64,000 nt of DNA from an uncultured Bacteroidales bacterium (GTDB taxonomy: Bacteria; Bacteroidota; Bacteroidia; Bacteroidales; Paludibacteraceae), in NCBI GenBank assembly GCA_937891975.1, contig CALAUA010000025.1, forward strand, positions 62,001-126,000, read 5' to 3'. The translations under genes and the position numbers were made by a program. How positions within the stretch are numbered: position 1 is the stretch's first letter; every line of letters starts with the position of its first letter. Below the pieces are notes generated by a model. It was not told the origin of the DNA, ran no database searches, and saw only the letters and a list, made by a program, of their open reading frames with translations. Below, piece after piece: positions 43,460 to 53,159 of this stretch.

Positions 43460-44943
43460 CAAAACTGAAAATATATAAAATCCACATCCTGCCCAGCGAA
43501 CCACCAGATGGCCAACGTCAGCGCGAAGTACATCCACCAGCGGTTGGGCAATTGACGACGCCACTCCATCCCGAGCATCACCAATATGGCTATGGCCGTA
43601 GTGGCGAGATGCCCAGCGTTTTCCACAAAAGGCACTGATACTATACTTCTATCCCATATCCCAGCCAGATAATCCACACAACTACCCATATCTGGCGAGC
43701 GGAACAATATCCATCCTATCACCACCAGCACGAAAGTCAGCAACATACGAGGGATATCCCTCCAAGTCTGATCATCTGCGCGATACCTGCGGTTCTTGCC
43801 CATCAGCAGCAGCGGCACAAACAGCAACGCATGATACGCACCCCACAATACATACGTCCAGTTTGCCCCGTGCCAGAACCCCGAGAGGAGAAAGATAATA
43901 AAGGTATTGCGGACGGCGATTGCCTTGGCGTAACGATTTATTATCTTCGGTGTAGAGTGTAAGCCATTACACTTTACACTATCCACTTTACACTGCAGCC
44001 AACCAGGTATGGTTGGTCTGCTCCCGCCCAACGGAATATACACATAATCGCGGAACCAAGTAGTGAGTGAGATATGCCAACGGCGCCAGAACTCTGCTAT
44101 ATCGCGAGAGAAGTAAGGTACATTGAAGTTACGCATCAGTTTAATGCCAAACAATTTTGCCGTACCGATTGCTATGTCTGAATATCCCGAGAAGTCACCA
44201 TAGATTTGGAATGTAAAGAGTACGGCAGCCAACAGCAATGTACTACCCGATTGGTTGCTGATGTCAGCAAAGACTGTATCTACATAGGTGGCACAGTTGT
44301 CTGCCACAACAATCTTCTTGAATAAGCCCCACAAGATTTGTCGCATACCGTCCACAGCGGTGGCATAGTCAAAGCTGCGTTTCTTTTGGAACTGTGGCAA
44401 GAGGCTGGTCGCTCGCTCTATAGGACCTGCTACTAATTGTGGGAAGAAACTGAGGAAGGCAGTAAAAGCAACAATGTCGTGAGTGGGTTGTATCTGCTTG
44501 CGATAGACATCAATGGAGTATGAGAGGGCTTGGAAGGTGTAGAAACTGATACCAACTGGCAGAATCAAATGTAGCAGCAAGAAGTCTGACTCAATACCGA
44601 ACACTCGTGCAAACTGTGTAGCGAAGAAGTCGTAGTATTTATATATGCCCAGGATGCCGAGATTGATAATGATATTGGCTATCATGACGGCTTTCTTTCC
44701 TCGTTGTGTTGGGGCGTATTCGATTCCGATGCCGCTTAGGAAGGAGAGGAGTGTGGTGATAGCAATTAGAATAAGGAATCGCCAATCCCACCAGCCGTAG
44801 AAGATATAGCTGGCGACTACGACGAAGAGGTTCTGCCACAGTAGTTGGCGTTTGCACTTGCTGAGAGCATAGTCAAACACGAACCAATAGAGCAGAAATA
44901 CTATCGGTAGAAAAATCAGATATTCAAACGAGTTGAAGAGCAT
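43459..44943 (-). CDS. MBOAT-family O-acyltransferase (AlgI-like)
   Basis: 494 residues, about eleven membrane helices. N-terminal MLFNSFEYLIFLPIVFLLYW, IASYIFYGWWDWRFL-type segment, GISFYTFQALSYSIDVYR, FPQLVAGPIERA, FWRRWHISLTTWFRDYVYIP and the catalytic His region LSGFWHGANWTYVLWGAYHA. Moves an acyl group across the membrane to a surface glycan with its SGNH partner. An in-frame heptamer hairpin (43949-43994) lies between YIPLGGSR and RNTFIIF, adding about CKVDSVKCNG. Confidence 0.93.
   Translation of the reverse strand: MLFNSFEYLIFLPIVFLLYWFVFDYALSKCKRQLLWQNLFVVVASYIFYGWWDWRFLILIAITTLLSFLSGIGIEYAPTQRGKKAVMIANIIINLGILGIYKYYDFFATQFARVFGIESDFLLLHLILPVGISFYTFQALSYSIDVYRKQIQPTHDIVAFTAFLSFFPQLVAGPIERATSLLPQFQKKRSFDYATAVDGMRQILWGLFKKIVVADNCATYVDTVFADISNQSGSTLLLAAVLFTFQIYGDFSGYSDIAIGTAKLFGIKLMRNFNVPYFSRDIAEFWRRWHISLTTWFRDYVYIPLGGSRPTIPGWLQCKVDSVKCNGLHSTPKIINRYAKAIAVRNTFIIFLLSGFWHGANWTYVLWGAYHALLFVPLLLMGKNRRYRADDQTWRDIPRMLLTFVLVVIGWILFRSPDMGSCVDYLAGIWDRSIVSVPFVENAGHLATTAIAILVMLGMEWRRQLPNRWWMYFALTLAIWWFAGQDVDFIYFQF
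43949..43994. repeat. In-frame inverted heptamer arms in MBOAT gene
   Basis: GTGTAGA-GTGTAA-GCCA-TTACAC-TTTACAC: the arms are complementary and form a hairpin of about 13 bp; a further ATCCAC-TTTACAC follows. Confidence 0.8.
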
Positions 44944-45067
44944 AGTCTATAGACTGCGTATCTTATTTAATAGAACACAACAGGCGTACAATACAAAAAA
45001 CTAATTCTCGGTTATTTGGCAAACAACTATTCGGTTATTTGGCACAAATTTACTCGGTCGTTTTGCA

Positions 45068-45098
45068 TAAAGGTACGACATTTTTTTAATATATGCAA
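45068..45098 (-). promoter_or_regulatory. Promoter of MBOAT/SGNH pair
   Basis: TACCTTTA (45068-45075, minus; last base off consensus) with TTG 20 bp upstream (45096-45098). Confidence 0.55.
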
Positions 45099-45154
45099 AT
45101 TTTCAAGGCATTTTTTCAGAATAATCACATTTTTGGGAGGAAAGTGGTAATTGG

Positions 45155-45267
45155 TTTAGGAGTTTAGGAGTTTATTAGTAAAAACTCCAGCACCAGCGTC
45201 CAATAGGCGGAACGCCGTCCTATAGCCCAAAAGGCGTCCTCTACACTGCACCTCCGCTACCTACGCC
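45155..45267. repeat. Mosaic repeat downstream of RhuM gene
   Basis: TTTAGGAG-TTTAGGAG-TTTATTAG units, then GCGTCCAATA-hairpin GGCGGAACGCC (45206-45216)-GTCCTATAGCCC, AAAGGCGTCCTCTACAC. Core identical to those at 19319 and 20121. Confidence 0.8.
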
Positions 45268-46287
45268 TCACTCTTTCTCAAACGGCAATGTTGGTAAAGA
45301 AAAATGATCGAAGTCAGATTCAAAGATGCGATCTTGAATAATGCGGTATTTCTCGAACTCCGTCTCAGCATGCTCTTTCGCTTGTTCGGCAGTCACACTG
45401 CCTGCTCCTGTCAGAATAGGGCGTTCGGTAGTATCTAAGAATTTGTCAATACGCTTTGCCCAATCCTCCATAGTCATCGGGATATGTCGTTTAGCCATAT
45501 CTTCTGCAACCTCTAAGAAACCATTCACGATACGCCCCATAGATTCCAGCTCTATCTCTCTGAGATAATTCTTCGCCACGCTCACATCCGGTTTGAGAAT
45601 TTTTCCTTTAGGAGCATGTTCCCATGTAGTCAATCCCATATGTTCTTTCTCTGCATCAGCTCGTTCTAAGATTAGTTCCGCCGCGGTATGCCCATGTACG
45701 GCATAGTGCATTTTGTTTTGCACTTTAGCAAAGAACTCTTGTGTGGTTGGAGCATTCGGATTGTAATCTATAGCAGTAGCATAGATGTCTGTTATCTTCT
45801 GATAGAAGCGGCGCTCGGAGATGCGAATCTCGCGAATTTCGGCAAGGAGATATTCAAAGTAGTCTTCGCTAATAAACGCCCCATTTTCCATGCGCTTGCG
45901 ATCAATAATGTAACCACGAATAGCAAACTGACGAAGCACGGCTGTGCACCATTGACGGAATTGTGTAGCACGGCGAGAATTAACGCGATAGCCTACAGAG
46001 ATGATGGCATCAAGGTTATAGAATTGTGTTTCGTAGTTTTTGCCATCAGATGCAGTTCGTCGGAATTTCCGACATACTGAATTTTGATCTAATTCGCCTG
46101 TCTCAAAAATATTTTTCAGGTGTTCTGTAATCGTTGAACGTCCTTTGTCGAAAAGTGTTGCGATGGCTTCTTGTGTAGCCCAGATCATTTCGTCTTGGTA
46201 ATACACTTGTACGCCCTGTGCCTTATCTTCTGCTTGAAAGATAAGGAATTCAGCTGTAGAGTTGCGTATTTGTAGTTGTTGCGCCAT
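45268..46287 (-). CDS. RhuM-family protein
   Basis: 339 residues. VYYQDEMIWATQEAIATLFD-KGRSTITEHLKNIF (HTH-like N terminus), FYNLDAIISVGYRVNSRRATQFRQWCTAVLR and FISEDYFEYLLAEIREIRISERRFYQKITDIY are the RhuM signatures. RhuM was named from a Salmonella pathogenicity island and is common in mobile and defence-rich regions; activity unknown. Own promoter and a position at the edge of the defence-like island. Confidence 0.92.
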   Translation of the reverse strand: MAQQLQIRNSTAEFLIFQAEDKAQGVQVYYQDEMIWATQEAIATLFDKGRSTITEHLKNIFETGELDQNSVCRKFRRTASDGKNYETQFYNLDAIISVGYRVNSRRATQFRQWCTAVLRQFAIRGYIIDRKRMENGAFISEDYFEYLLAEIREIRISERRFYQKITDIYATAIDYNPNAPTTQEFFAKVQNKMHYAVHGHTAAELILERADAEKEHMGLTTWEHAPKGKILKPDVSVAKNYLREIELESMGRIVNGFLEVAEDMAKRHIPMTMEDWAKRIDKFLDTTERPILTGAGSVTAEQAKEHAETEFEKYRIIQDRIFESDFDHFSLPTLPFEKE

Positions 46288-46329
46288 ATTGATGTTAATG
46301 TTTTTAAATCACCTTTGAATTATTACGCT

Positions 46330-46360
46330 GCAAAGGTACTAAAAATCTTTGAATTACGCA
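46330..46360 (-). promoter_or_regulatory. Promoter of RhuM gene
   Basis: TACCTTTG (46330-46337, minus) with TTG 20 bp upstream (46358-46360). Confidence 0.75.
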
Positions 46361-46489
46361 AATATTTTAGCGAATTCATTCTCCCGTTCGCTTGAGTCCT
46401 ACCGTAGGAGTTATGGCAGGCGCTCACTATCGAACATTAATAATGTTCTTCATGTTTCAAAACACAAGGATCCGTCATCGCATAATCAC

Positions 46490-46523
46490 AAAAAAAGAGA
46501 GTTCTCCTCGAGGGATTACTCTC
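46490..46523 (-). terminator. Rho-independent terminator of AbiH operon
   Basis: On the minus strand GAGAGT ... CCTCGAGG ... ACTCTC followed by seven T. Lies about 140 bp past the AbiH stop. Confidence 0.75.
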
Positions 46524-46665
46524 ATAACCATTAACTCCAGACGGTCAAAATAAACTTTAATAGCCCAGATGGTTTACAATGACAGTTAGCCATTACCAGC
46601 AGCGATAATATAGAAGTTCTTTAGAACTTAACAAGTCGGTAATCACCCGAATCGCCGCAGACTCT

Positions 46666-47757
46666 CTACAACAAGGTAGGTTGAGCCGAAATACCATATC
46701 TTTTGCAGAAATGGTGTATCCTATTGATATCATCTTGAGTGTGATAACTAATCTCCCACTCTACTCTATCTTTCATAATCGAGTCGGCAATCTTATCGAA
46801 ATATGGCATATCTACTTCCGACAACGAATGACCTAAAATCACGATTTTCTTCACATCTTTTAGAGAATTGAAAAAGGATTGGTGGTTTTCTATGATACTA
46901 TGCGTTCTTTTCATGCTATTTTCATAATATCCCTCAATCGCTTCTTGTACAGCTTCCTGCGCATAAAATCGTATTGGCAATCGCCAATTGCCTTTGGTCT
47001 CATCCTCTAAAAAATAAGACAAATAGGTCAAGCGGTCATTCGCATACCACCTACCTTTCTTGTCTTTGAGATTAGGACGAAACCTCCGCTGGTTTTGATT
47101 TTTGTGTATCCACTTTTCATACGCTAATTCAGGGTCTTCAGAATGTCCTAAGACTAAACTTCCATATTTATCGCGTCGTGATCCGTGTATATAGCATATT
47201 TGTTCGCGAGGAATATGGTATTCTGATTCTAGGAATAGCGTATAATTGAAATTCAAATAAAGCGCTTTGTGGTCCAAAGGCAACATTTTCTTGCGAAATC
47301 CATGTTCGTAATGCAGGGTATTTATCCACTTATGGAAGCGATAACGCATCTCAAAAGTAGTAAAATAGATTTGTTCTCTGATACGATCAATCGGCAAGAA
47401 ATACTCAGCATAGCTAAAACGGTCATCATCTTCATCTATCTTTGGCAAATACCAGTCTGCTAGGGTCATTACTTTCTCGCGGTTTAGTTCTGCCAAATAG
47501 CGCTCGAAATCAGCCCAGAGATGGTCAACCGTCCAACTATTATTATGATAATTCTTTGGATTATAGAGCAAGCACTGCTCGATGTCTTGTGGACGTTCAA
47601 AACTATTCCATAATGTACGCGGTCCCCAATACAAATCAAATGACATTGCAACCTCTGGTGCACAGCGCAACAGATATTGCCGAAACGCCCAATAAGACGA
47701 TTGCGCCCCATGGTACCGATCAAAGCCATTGCCAATGATATAGAGGGTTTGTGGCAT
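46666..47757 (-). CDS. AbiH-family protein (short C-terminal form)
   Basis: 363 residues. LYIIGNGFDRYHGAQSSYWAF is the AbiH opening; LYLNFNYTLFLE, ICYIHGS, LVLGHSEDPE and IVILGHSLSEVDMPYF follow in family order. AbiH mediates phage abortive infection in Lactococcus; the mechanism is not established, and the layout resembles SIR2-like folds. 41 bp upstream is a second AbiH gene, only distantly similar. Confidence 0.9.
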   Translation of the reverse strand: MPQTLYIIGNGFDRYHGAQSSYWAFRQYLLRCAPEVAMSFDLYWGPRTLWNSFERPQDIEQCLLYNPKNYHNNSWTVDHLWADFERYLAELNREKVMTLADWYLPKIDEDDDRFSYAEYFLPIDRIREQIYFTTFEMRYRFHKWINTLHYEHGFRKKMLPLDHKALYLNFNYTLFLESEYHIPREQICYIHGSRRDKYGSLVLGHSEDPELAYEKWIHKNQNQRRFRPNLKDKKGRWYANDRLTYLSYFLEDETKGNWRLPIRFYAQEAVQEAIEGYYENSMKRTHSIIENHQSFFNSLKDVKKIVILGHSLSEVDMPYFDKIADSIMKDRVEWEISYHTQDDINRIHHFCKRYGISAQPTLL

Positions 47758-47798
47758 GAAGAGTTATTCTAAAGATTTGAAATCATATTGATTCTTTT

Positions 47799-48893
47799 TT
47801 AGATTTGTAGTTGCGGCATAGGCACACACAATGTTTTATTCACTACTTTATCACGAAATGATTGCATGTCGGTAAAATTACGAGATATATTTTGCGTAAT
47901 CTCACTATAATTGTCATTCTCTTCATCTTTTTGATAATAAAAAGGCTTGATGGACACGCAATTCTCATGCTCAAATAAGGTATTAAGTAAGGTACGATCT
48001 GAATTTCCACAGGAGTGTCCCATGATGTATATCTGATATGGAGCTGCATTTATAAAGCGTAGCATATCACGATAATTACCACTTTCTAAATAGCGAATAG
48101 ATTTGATATTCGTTAAATATCGATTATCATTAAGATTGGATAGTTTTTTATAATATTCATCCAAGTCATCTCCATAACCAAATATAATTGATTTAGGAGA
48201 ATCTAATTTACCATGTATATGAATTACATTATTATGATACAGGTCAGTAGTATGAGTATAATTAAAATCTAAAATCAAACTTTCCTCTAAAGGATATATC
48301 CGATCTTCTTCTGAATTAATAATATGCTTTAACGCATATTGAGAAATATCACGTCCTAAAATAGGTTCATTGATGATCTCGCTAATGGCAACATTTATAT
48401 TGTCAGTTGCTGAATCTTGAACACATAGTAAATATTCAGCTAATTTTCCTTGTAAATATTTTAAACTTTGTTGTAGATCAGCAACTACATTTTCATTCAA
48501 ATCAGGACAATCTTTCAATAATTCATAATAATCTGCTTCAATATCCACCCACCCCTTGATAGATATTGCTTTAGATATACGCTTTAATAAAGATGAAAAC
48601 TCTACTTTAATATTGCCTTGCTTTCTATGGTAATCAATATAATTCAAGAATTCATCAACACTCATCTTAAAGATATTATGTATATGAGGACGCAGAAAAT
48701 CTCTCCAAGAAATCGCACCTATTTTTGCCACATCTACGTGCAACTTGCACAAACCATCTTCGGAGTTTGTATAGTTACAATAAGCCAATGTTTTCTTCAA
48801 TTGCTCAAAATACCAATTGATAAAATCCTCATACTTAGTTTTCAGTCCATGAGCCAGGTCAAAGCCATTGCCTACAAGTATAATTCTGTTCAT
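47799..48893 (-). CDS. AbiH-family protein (second copy)
   Basis: 364 residues from ATG 48893 (MNRIILVGNGFDLAHGLKTK). LILDFNYTHTTDLY, VIHIHGKLDSPKSIIFGYGD and QIYIMGHSCGNSDRTLLN match the AbiH motif order. Clearly more AT-rich than the first copy, so the two probably arrived separately. It has its own promoter (48920-48950). Confidence 0.9.
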   Translation of the reverse strand: MNRIILVGNGFDLAHGLKTKYEDFINWYFEQLKKTLAYCNYTNSEDGLCKLHVDVAKIGAISWRDFLRPHIHNIFKMSVDEFLNYIDYHRKQGNIKVEFSSLLKRISKAISIKGWVDIEADYYELLKDCPDLNENVVADLQQSLKYLQGKLAEYLLCVQDSATDNINVAISEIINEPILGRDISQYALKHIINSEEDRIYPLEESLILDFNYTHTTDLYHNNVIHIHGKLDSPKSIIFGYGDDLDEYYKKLSNLNDNRYLTNIKSIRYLESGNYRDMLRFINAAPYQIYIMGHSCGNSDRTLLNTLFEHENCVSIKPFYYQKDEENDNYSEITQNISRNFTDMQSFRDKVVNKTLCVPMPQLQI

Positions 48894-48919
48894 AGTATTA
48901 TTTTTTTCTTTCCCGCCTA

Positions 48920-48950
48920 CAAAATTACTACATTTCCCCCAATCCACCAA
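48920..48950 (-). promoter_or_regulatory. Promoter of AbiH genes
   Basis: TAATTTTG (48920-48927, minus) with TTG 20 bp upstream (48948-48950). Confidence 0.6.
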
Positions 48951-49111
48951 ATATTTCCCCTATTTTTTATATTACACCAATATCTGATGATTAGGATTAG
49001 TCATTCGGATGCTAAATATAATGATACTAACTATAATCGATGTTCTTTTTCTGAGAGTCATTTTTTAATCTACACTATCCCCTTTGAACAACACAACCTA
49101 TTTTTTGGGTG

Positions 49112-51277
49112 TTAAAAATCATCAACATTTCCTCCTAATTGAATTATCTCTCGTTCTATCTTTTTTAATTCTTTCTCTGTATCTTCTATCCGCTCCCTAT
49201 TTATTAAGGTCCAGTTCTTGTATTGCTTATCTCTAATTTCGGCTTTTCCGACAATGGGAGATTTAAAAATATAAAGTTTAAACTTATTTACCGAAAAATT
49301 TAGTATTAAACTAACGATTGGTATAATAATCGCCCATGTTAAACCTGGTACCTCGTTCGATATAAAATACTTGACACCTATATACGTAAGAGAAAACACT
49401 ATTAATATGAAAAAAAGCCATTGGAACGTATAGGAGCACCAAAAAAATCTGTATGAAACATATTTCTCCTTCTCTATTGCAAAATTTTCCTTTATCTGTT
49501 TTAATCTGCCATAAGACACATATAATGAACACAATGCATTGTATCGTTTACATTCCTCTTCATGATTAACATTACTATTTTTTAATATCGTTTGTTGGCT
49601 CTTTAAATCATTACGTAATGCTTTAAATTCTTCTTCTTTTTTTTGTGTAGTTTCTTTCAATACCTCTAATTGACTTGATAATAATTTTATTTGCTCATTA
49701 AGTTCACTCTGCATATTCAATCGTTGATTAGTAGCTTCTATTGCTGATTCTGCTGCAGACTTAATCATGGCTACTTGAGATTCTATACAAACAGAATCAC
49801 TTTGTTCATTTTCAATAATTAGATTGGTACTTTTTATGGTTTTTGCGGATCGCCTTATGAGTTCTGTGTACATTCCTTGAAAATCCTTTTGAGTGAGTCC
49901 TGCCTTTGTAGCATATTTTTCGAAGATTCTCAAACGACGCTGGGTGTCTGTTTGATTCATTGCTAAACAACGAGTTACAATTTCTGTTAATGCCATCTGT
50001 TGAATATTCTTACTTTGCGCACAATGAATCCATAAGTTTAAAATAACATTTCCAGGATGTATAATAGTTGAAGGTATCATCCTCTTACCAAACATCTCTA
50101 TTAAGTCCATATTTCTCGTGACAAAATAACAATCATATGATTCTATATTTGATTTGTATTTATTCTTATTATTCACGATACTACATAATGCCACATCATG
50201 TATTTCACGAAAATCATCGTCTGTTTTCTTTCTCTTCCATTTTTCTTGTAATATTTGTATTTCTGGACATTTTTGGTACTTACTTTTCAACTCACACACC
50301 ACATTTCTATTTTCTTGAGGATATGATATATTATAGTGTTTAGTTAAAATATTGAACAAATCATTACGTATATGCAATAGGTCTGACATCGATTTTTTAT
50401 CTCGATAAAATGCTTCACCCAATGTAGTTGTAGGATCAGGTGCACCTTGCGATTCTATCGTTGTCAAAATCTTTTTCACTTCTTCTTGAGTAAGTACATG
50501 TATCGTTGGAGTAGCACCAGATTCATGTATTTCTCTTATTAATTCTCTAGCATAATTGACATTATCAATTGTATCATACCCTAACAAAGCAAATATCAAG
50601 CTCGTATCAATATAGTAAGTTACATCCGATCTCACATTTACTCCTATAGCATCATTCTTTCGTTGTAAAAAACCAGCGATAATACTCCCCCATAAAACTT
50701 TCTTAATCAACTTATATGTATGTTTATCATTTTCTATTGCCCACTGAATGAATCTTGTTAAATTGACATAATCTTCATTGATAAGTTCCATATCATGGCT
50801 ATAGTTTATATAGCTAGCAATGGCCTTTTCATTATCATTAAAAAAATCAAAAAATGATTTTTCGCAATCCAATTGCTCAGTCTGCAAAAATATTTTAAAT
50901 TTGCGCTCCAACTCATTCAGTTGTCCATCAATATCATTTGCTTTTTCCACGATATCATCATTCGAGATATCCTCATTGACATCAAGTATGCGAAAAGATG
51001 TTGTTTCTTTGAAATATTCAAATGCAAGCCCATTCCCTCTGCCCATCAACTGAACAGCATGCCCTAATACCAATGTTGGAATATTTATATCAAATAATTC
51101 ACATATTAATTTATTCAAATCTGATAACGCATAATAATGACTCGAGTTTGGATCGCTCTTTCTATATAATTCAATTGTTGAATAGCGAATGATTGGATAA
51201 TAAATTTCTTTATACAAATCAGCATTTCCTTCAGAATTGTATAGAGCTGATATTAATGAAAGTGATGAATTTTTCAT
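49112..51277 (-). CDS. PIN-like nuclease/coiled-coil/membrane protein, unrecognised
   Basis: 721 residues, AT-rich. Residues 218-400 look like a PIN-type nuclease: TYYIDTSLIFALLGY (Asp224), QEEVKKIL (Glu265/266), Asp361 in FREIHDVALC and Thr387/Asp391 in CYFVTRNMDLIEMF. Residues 500-605 form a coiled coil; two membrane helices follow (about 611-637 and 646-662) and a charged C-terminal tail. A membrane-tethered nuclease of this layout would fit an abortive-infection effector (inference). The gene upstream (34 bp) is probably its partner. Confidence 0.75.
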   Translation of the reverse strand: MKNSSLSLISALYNSEGNADLYKEIYYPIIRYSTIELYRKSDPNSSHYYALSDLNKLICELFDINIPTLVLGHAVQLMGRGNGLAFEYFKETTSFRILDVNEDISNDDIVEKANDIDGQLNELERKFKIFLQTEQLDCEKSFFDFFNDNEKAIASYINYSHDMELINEDYVNLTRFIQWAIENDKHTYKLIKKVLWGSIIAGFLQRKNDAIGVNVRSDVTYYIDTSLIFALLGYDTIDNVNYARELIREIHESGATPTIHVLTQEEVKKILTTIESQGAPDPTTTLGEAFYRDKKSMSDLLHIRNDLFNILTKHYNISYPQENRNVVCELKSKYQKCPEIQILQEKWKRKKTDDDFREIHDVALCSIVNNKNKYKSNIESYDCYFVTRNMDLIEMFGKRMIPSTIIHPGNVILNLWIHCAQSKNIQQMALTEIVTRCLAMNQTDTQRRLRIFEKYATKAGLTQKDFQGMYTELIRRSAKTIKSTNLIIENEQSDSVCIESQVAMIKSAAESAIEATNQRLNMQSELNEQIKLLSSQLEVLKETTQKKEEEFKALRNDLKSQQTILKNSNVNHEEECKRYNALCSLYVSYGRLKQIKENFAIEKEKYVSYRFFWCSYTFQWLFFILIVFSLTYIGVKYFISNEVPGLTWAIIIPIVSLILNFSVNKFKLYIFKSPIVGKAEIRDKQYKNWTLINRERIEDTEKELKKIEREIIQLGGNVDDF

Positions 51278-51311
51278 AACTAAATTTCGATTTTATAACA
51301 ATGTTATATTT

Positions 51312-53129
51312 TTATGGTTTACATAATATCCTACATTTCATATCAGCTTCTTTACAAGCTAAAATAAAACTCGATAATAACCATATCAATTGAACAACAT
51401 TTCCTTTTTGATTAATTGGTTCTTGATTTTTTAACTTGTCAAAGGCTTCTTTTAATTGCTGCTTAGAAATAAAGTTAATAGCTAAACATACTTCTTGGAT
51501 ACCATTAGGGGATTTCAAGACCTTTTGATATGCATTCTCTAAAGAATTGATGTCACCTTTTCGGCATACTGGAATCGCTGTGTTAGAATATTTTTTATTT
51601 CTCCAAGATTCAACCTTTTTATTTATAACACCATCTCTGATATTTCCTATATTTTTCAAAGATTGACCAATGACAACTTGAAGAGCTGATGCTGATAATG
51701 ACTTTAAAACTGCATAACATTTGGAATGTATATAAATAATTTTGTTATTACCTATCACAATATGATCTGCATATTCATTACCTAAATCATCACAAACTAT
51801 ATGTGTAATAGTATCATCATCTTTATATAATTTCTCCACTTGATTGAACATTGATGATTCCTCAAAATCTGTCGTCTCGTTATTTATATTTCCTTTTTCT
51901 GTAACAACGCCAACAAAGCTGTCATGTGGTTCAAATATATCAAGTATTGAATCAAGATTTTCTAATATGCTAGCATCATGATATAATTGAGCATTCGTAT
52001 ATGTATAATTTATTTCATCGAAGCCAATTAAATAGCATTTTTTTCGATTAATGTAAGATATTAATCCTTCTTTCTTTTCATATTCGTCACTTAAACATAA
52101 ACGGCTTATTTTCCCTTTGGATTTCAAAGAAAGTGCAGTATCTGATTTTTGAACATATAACTGATTCGCCAGTTTTTTCACATTAAATTGATTAGTATCA
52201 TTTTGTTCCGAAACTAATTCAAATGGATCTAAATATTTTTCTAGCAATTTAGAAATTTCTATTTCCACTAAACTATCATCTTCTTTTCTATAGAGCAGAG
52301 TACGTCCTTCTCTTTCCACCAAATTCAGCAATTCATAAAAGTCGATGAACAAATATTTAGGTACTAATAGGTCCTTTAAATCACTCCAGTTTACAGCATG
52401 AGCAAAACTATTTAGCATAGTTTTAGAGATATCATATGGATTTTTAATAAAATCTATGATAGAACGACACCAAGCACACAATTCATTAATCGTCACTTTA
52501 CAACCTAATTTACTCAAATGTGATGTTGAAAAAGAAATTGAAACAGTTTGATCTGGTCTTTGTATCTTTGTTGTCTTAACAACACTATTTCCAACATTAT
52601 AGCGTGGTAATGAGTTGGATAGATTTTTTCCTTCAAAAGATTTATTTCTAATAGCATCTGATACTAATAAGGAATTTGTCATTTTAAGTTGTATAAATCT
52701 TGAATCATCAGATAATACAGAGCCAGCTAACTTAGACGTTTGAATTGGAGTCAAATCACTATGGAGTGTTTTTAAAGAAGGGACATGGCGATACAACAAA
52801 ACGATATAATTTTCTATTTCTATAACCAACAGATATCCTATTAATTTTTCTTGAGGTATTGGCGTAATACTCAAATTTGATAAAAATGTCGGTATATTAT
52901 CGTAAGAAAACACTAATAAAGAAGCACGTGAATCAAAGTCATCAAACTTATGACGTATAATATTTACTAAAGAACTACCTCCTTTAGTTCTTATTTCCTT
53001 TGTAATTTTCCTAAAGCATTCTCCTATGATTTTTCTTGAAATTCCATCAGGAGACTTGTAGAAATATCCACTTGCATTTACTTCAAAATTATCTATATAA
53101 TCTTGCTGTTTCGGTGTTAATTGCGCCAT
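51312..53129 (-). CDS. Large unrecognised protein, possible nuclease partner
   Basis: 605 residues from ATG 53129 (MAQLTPKQQDYIDNFEVNAS); a start at 53159 would add MPRGGGGGES, encoded by a G8 tract. AT-rich. The part about residues 440-500 reads VCDDLGNEYADHIVIGNNKI-IYIHSK followed by SALQVVIGQSLKNIGNI. The spacing D ... H-x-K ... Q(S)xKN recalls PD-(D/E)XK nucleases in restriction-like systems, and the family of sporadic TIGR04141-type proteins, but this is only a resemblance. Probably one operon with the downstream PIN-like gene. Confidence 0.7.
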   Translation of the reverse strand: MAQLTPKQQDYIDNFEVNASGYFYKSPDGISRKIIGECFRKITKEIRTKGGSSLVNIIRHKFDDFDSRASLLVFSYDNIPTFLSNLSITPIPQEKLIGYLLVIEIENYIVLLYRHVPSLKTLHSDLTPIQTSKLAGSVLSDDSRFIQLKMTNSLLVSDAIRNKSFEGKNLSNSLPRYNVGNSVVKTTKIQRPDQTVSISFSTSHLSKLGCKVTINELCAWCRSIIDFIKNPYDISKTMLNSFAHAVNWSDLKDLLVPKYLFIDFYELLNLVEREGRTLLYRKEDDSLVEIEISKLLEKYLDPFELVSEQNDTNQFNVKKLANQLYVQKSDTALSLKSKGKISRLCLSDEYEKKEGLISYINRKKCYLIGFDEINYTYTNAQLYHDASILENLDSILDIFEPHDSFVGVVTEKGNINNETTDFEESSMFNQVEKLYKDDDTITHIVCDDLGNEYADHIVIGNNKIIYIHSKCYAVLKSLSASALQVVIGQSLKNIGNIRDGVINKKVESWRNKKYSNTAIPVCRKGDINSLENAYQKVLKSPNGIQEVCLAINFISKQQLKEAFDKLKNQEPINQKGNVVQLIWLLSSFILACKEADMKCRILCKP

Positions 53130-53139
53130 GCTCTCTCCT

Positions 53140-53147
53140 CCCCCCCC
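53140..53147. repeat. Poly-C/poly-G tract of 8 at gene start
   Basis: Eight G on the coding strand, between a possible ATG (53159) and the likely ATG (53129), within GGAGG-like purine sequence. Length change would alter frame (from 53159) or ribosome-binding spacing (from 53129). Confidence 0.8.
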
Positions 53148-53159
53148 TCCTCGGGGCAT

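Larger units (their letters stand above)
44944..45267. other. Intergenic region: MBOAT promoter plus mosaic repeat
   Basis: No gene seen. Up to 45100 it holds TCGGTTATTTGGCA-like repeats (two copies, about 45008-45046) and the MBOAT promoter; from 45155 to 45267 a mosaic repeat. Confidence 0.65.
46288..46665. other. Intergenic region between RhuM and AbiH genes
   Basis: No gene supported. Contains the RhuM promoter, an AACATTAATAATGTT inverted repeat (about 46434-46448) and the AbiH terminator. Confidence 0.6.

Noticed and set aside
46288..46665. Possible tRNA in the gap
   Set aside because: No cloverleaf or T-arm sequence; the visible stem is the AbiH terminator.
53159..53159. Start of the 605-residue protein at 53159
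   Set aside because: It would add MPRGGGGGES from a homopolymer and purine-rich sequence that fits better as ribosome-binding region for ATG 53129. Kept only as an alternative.
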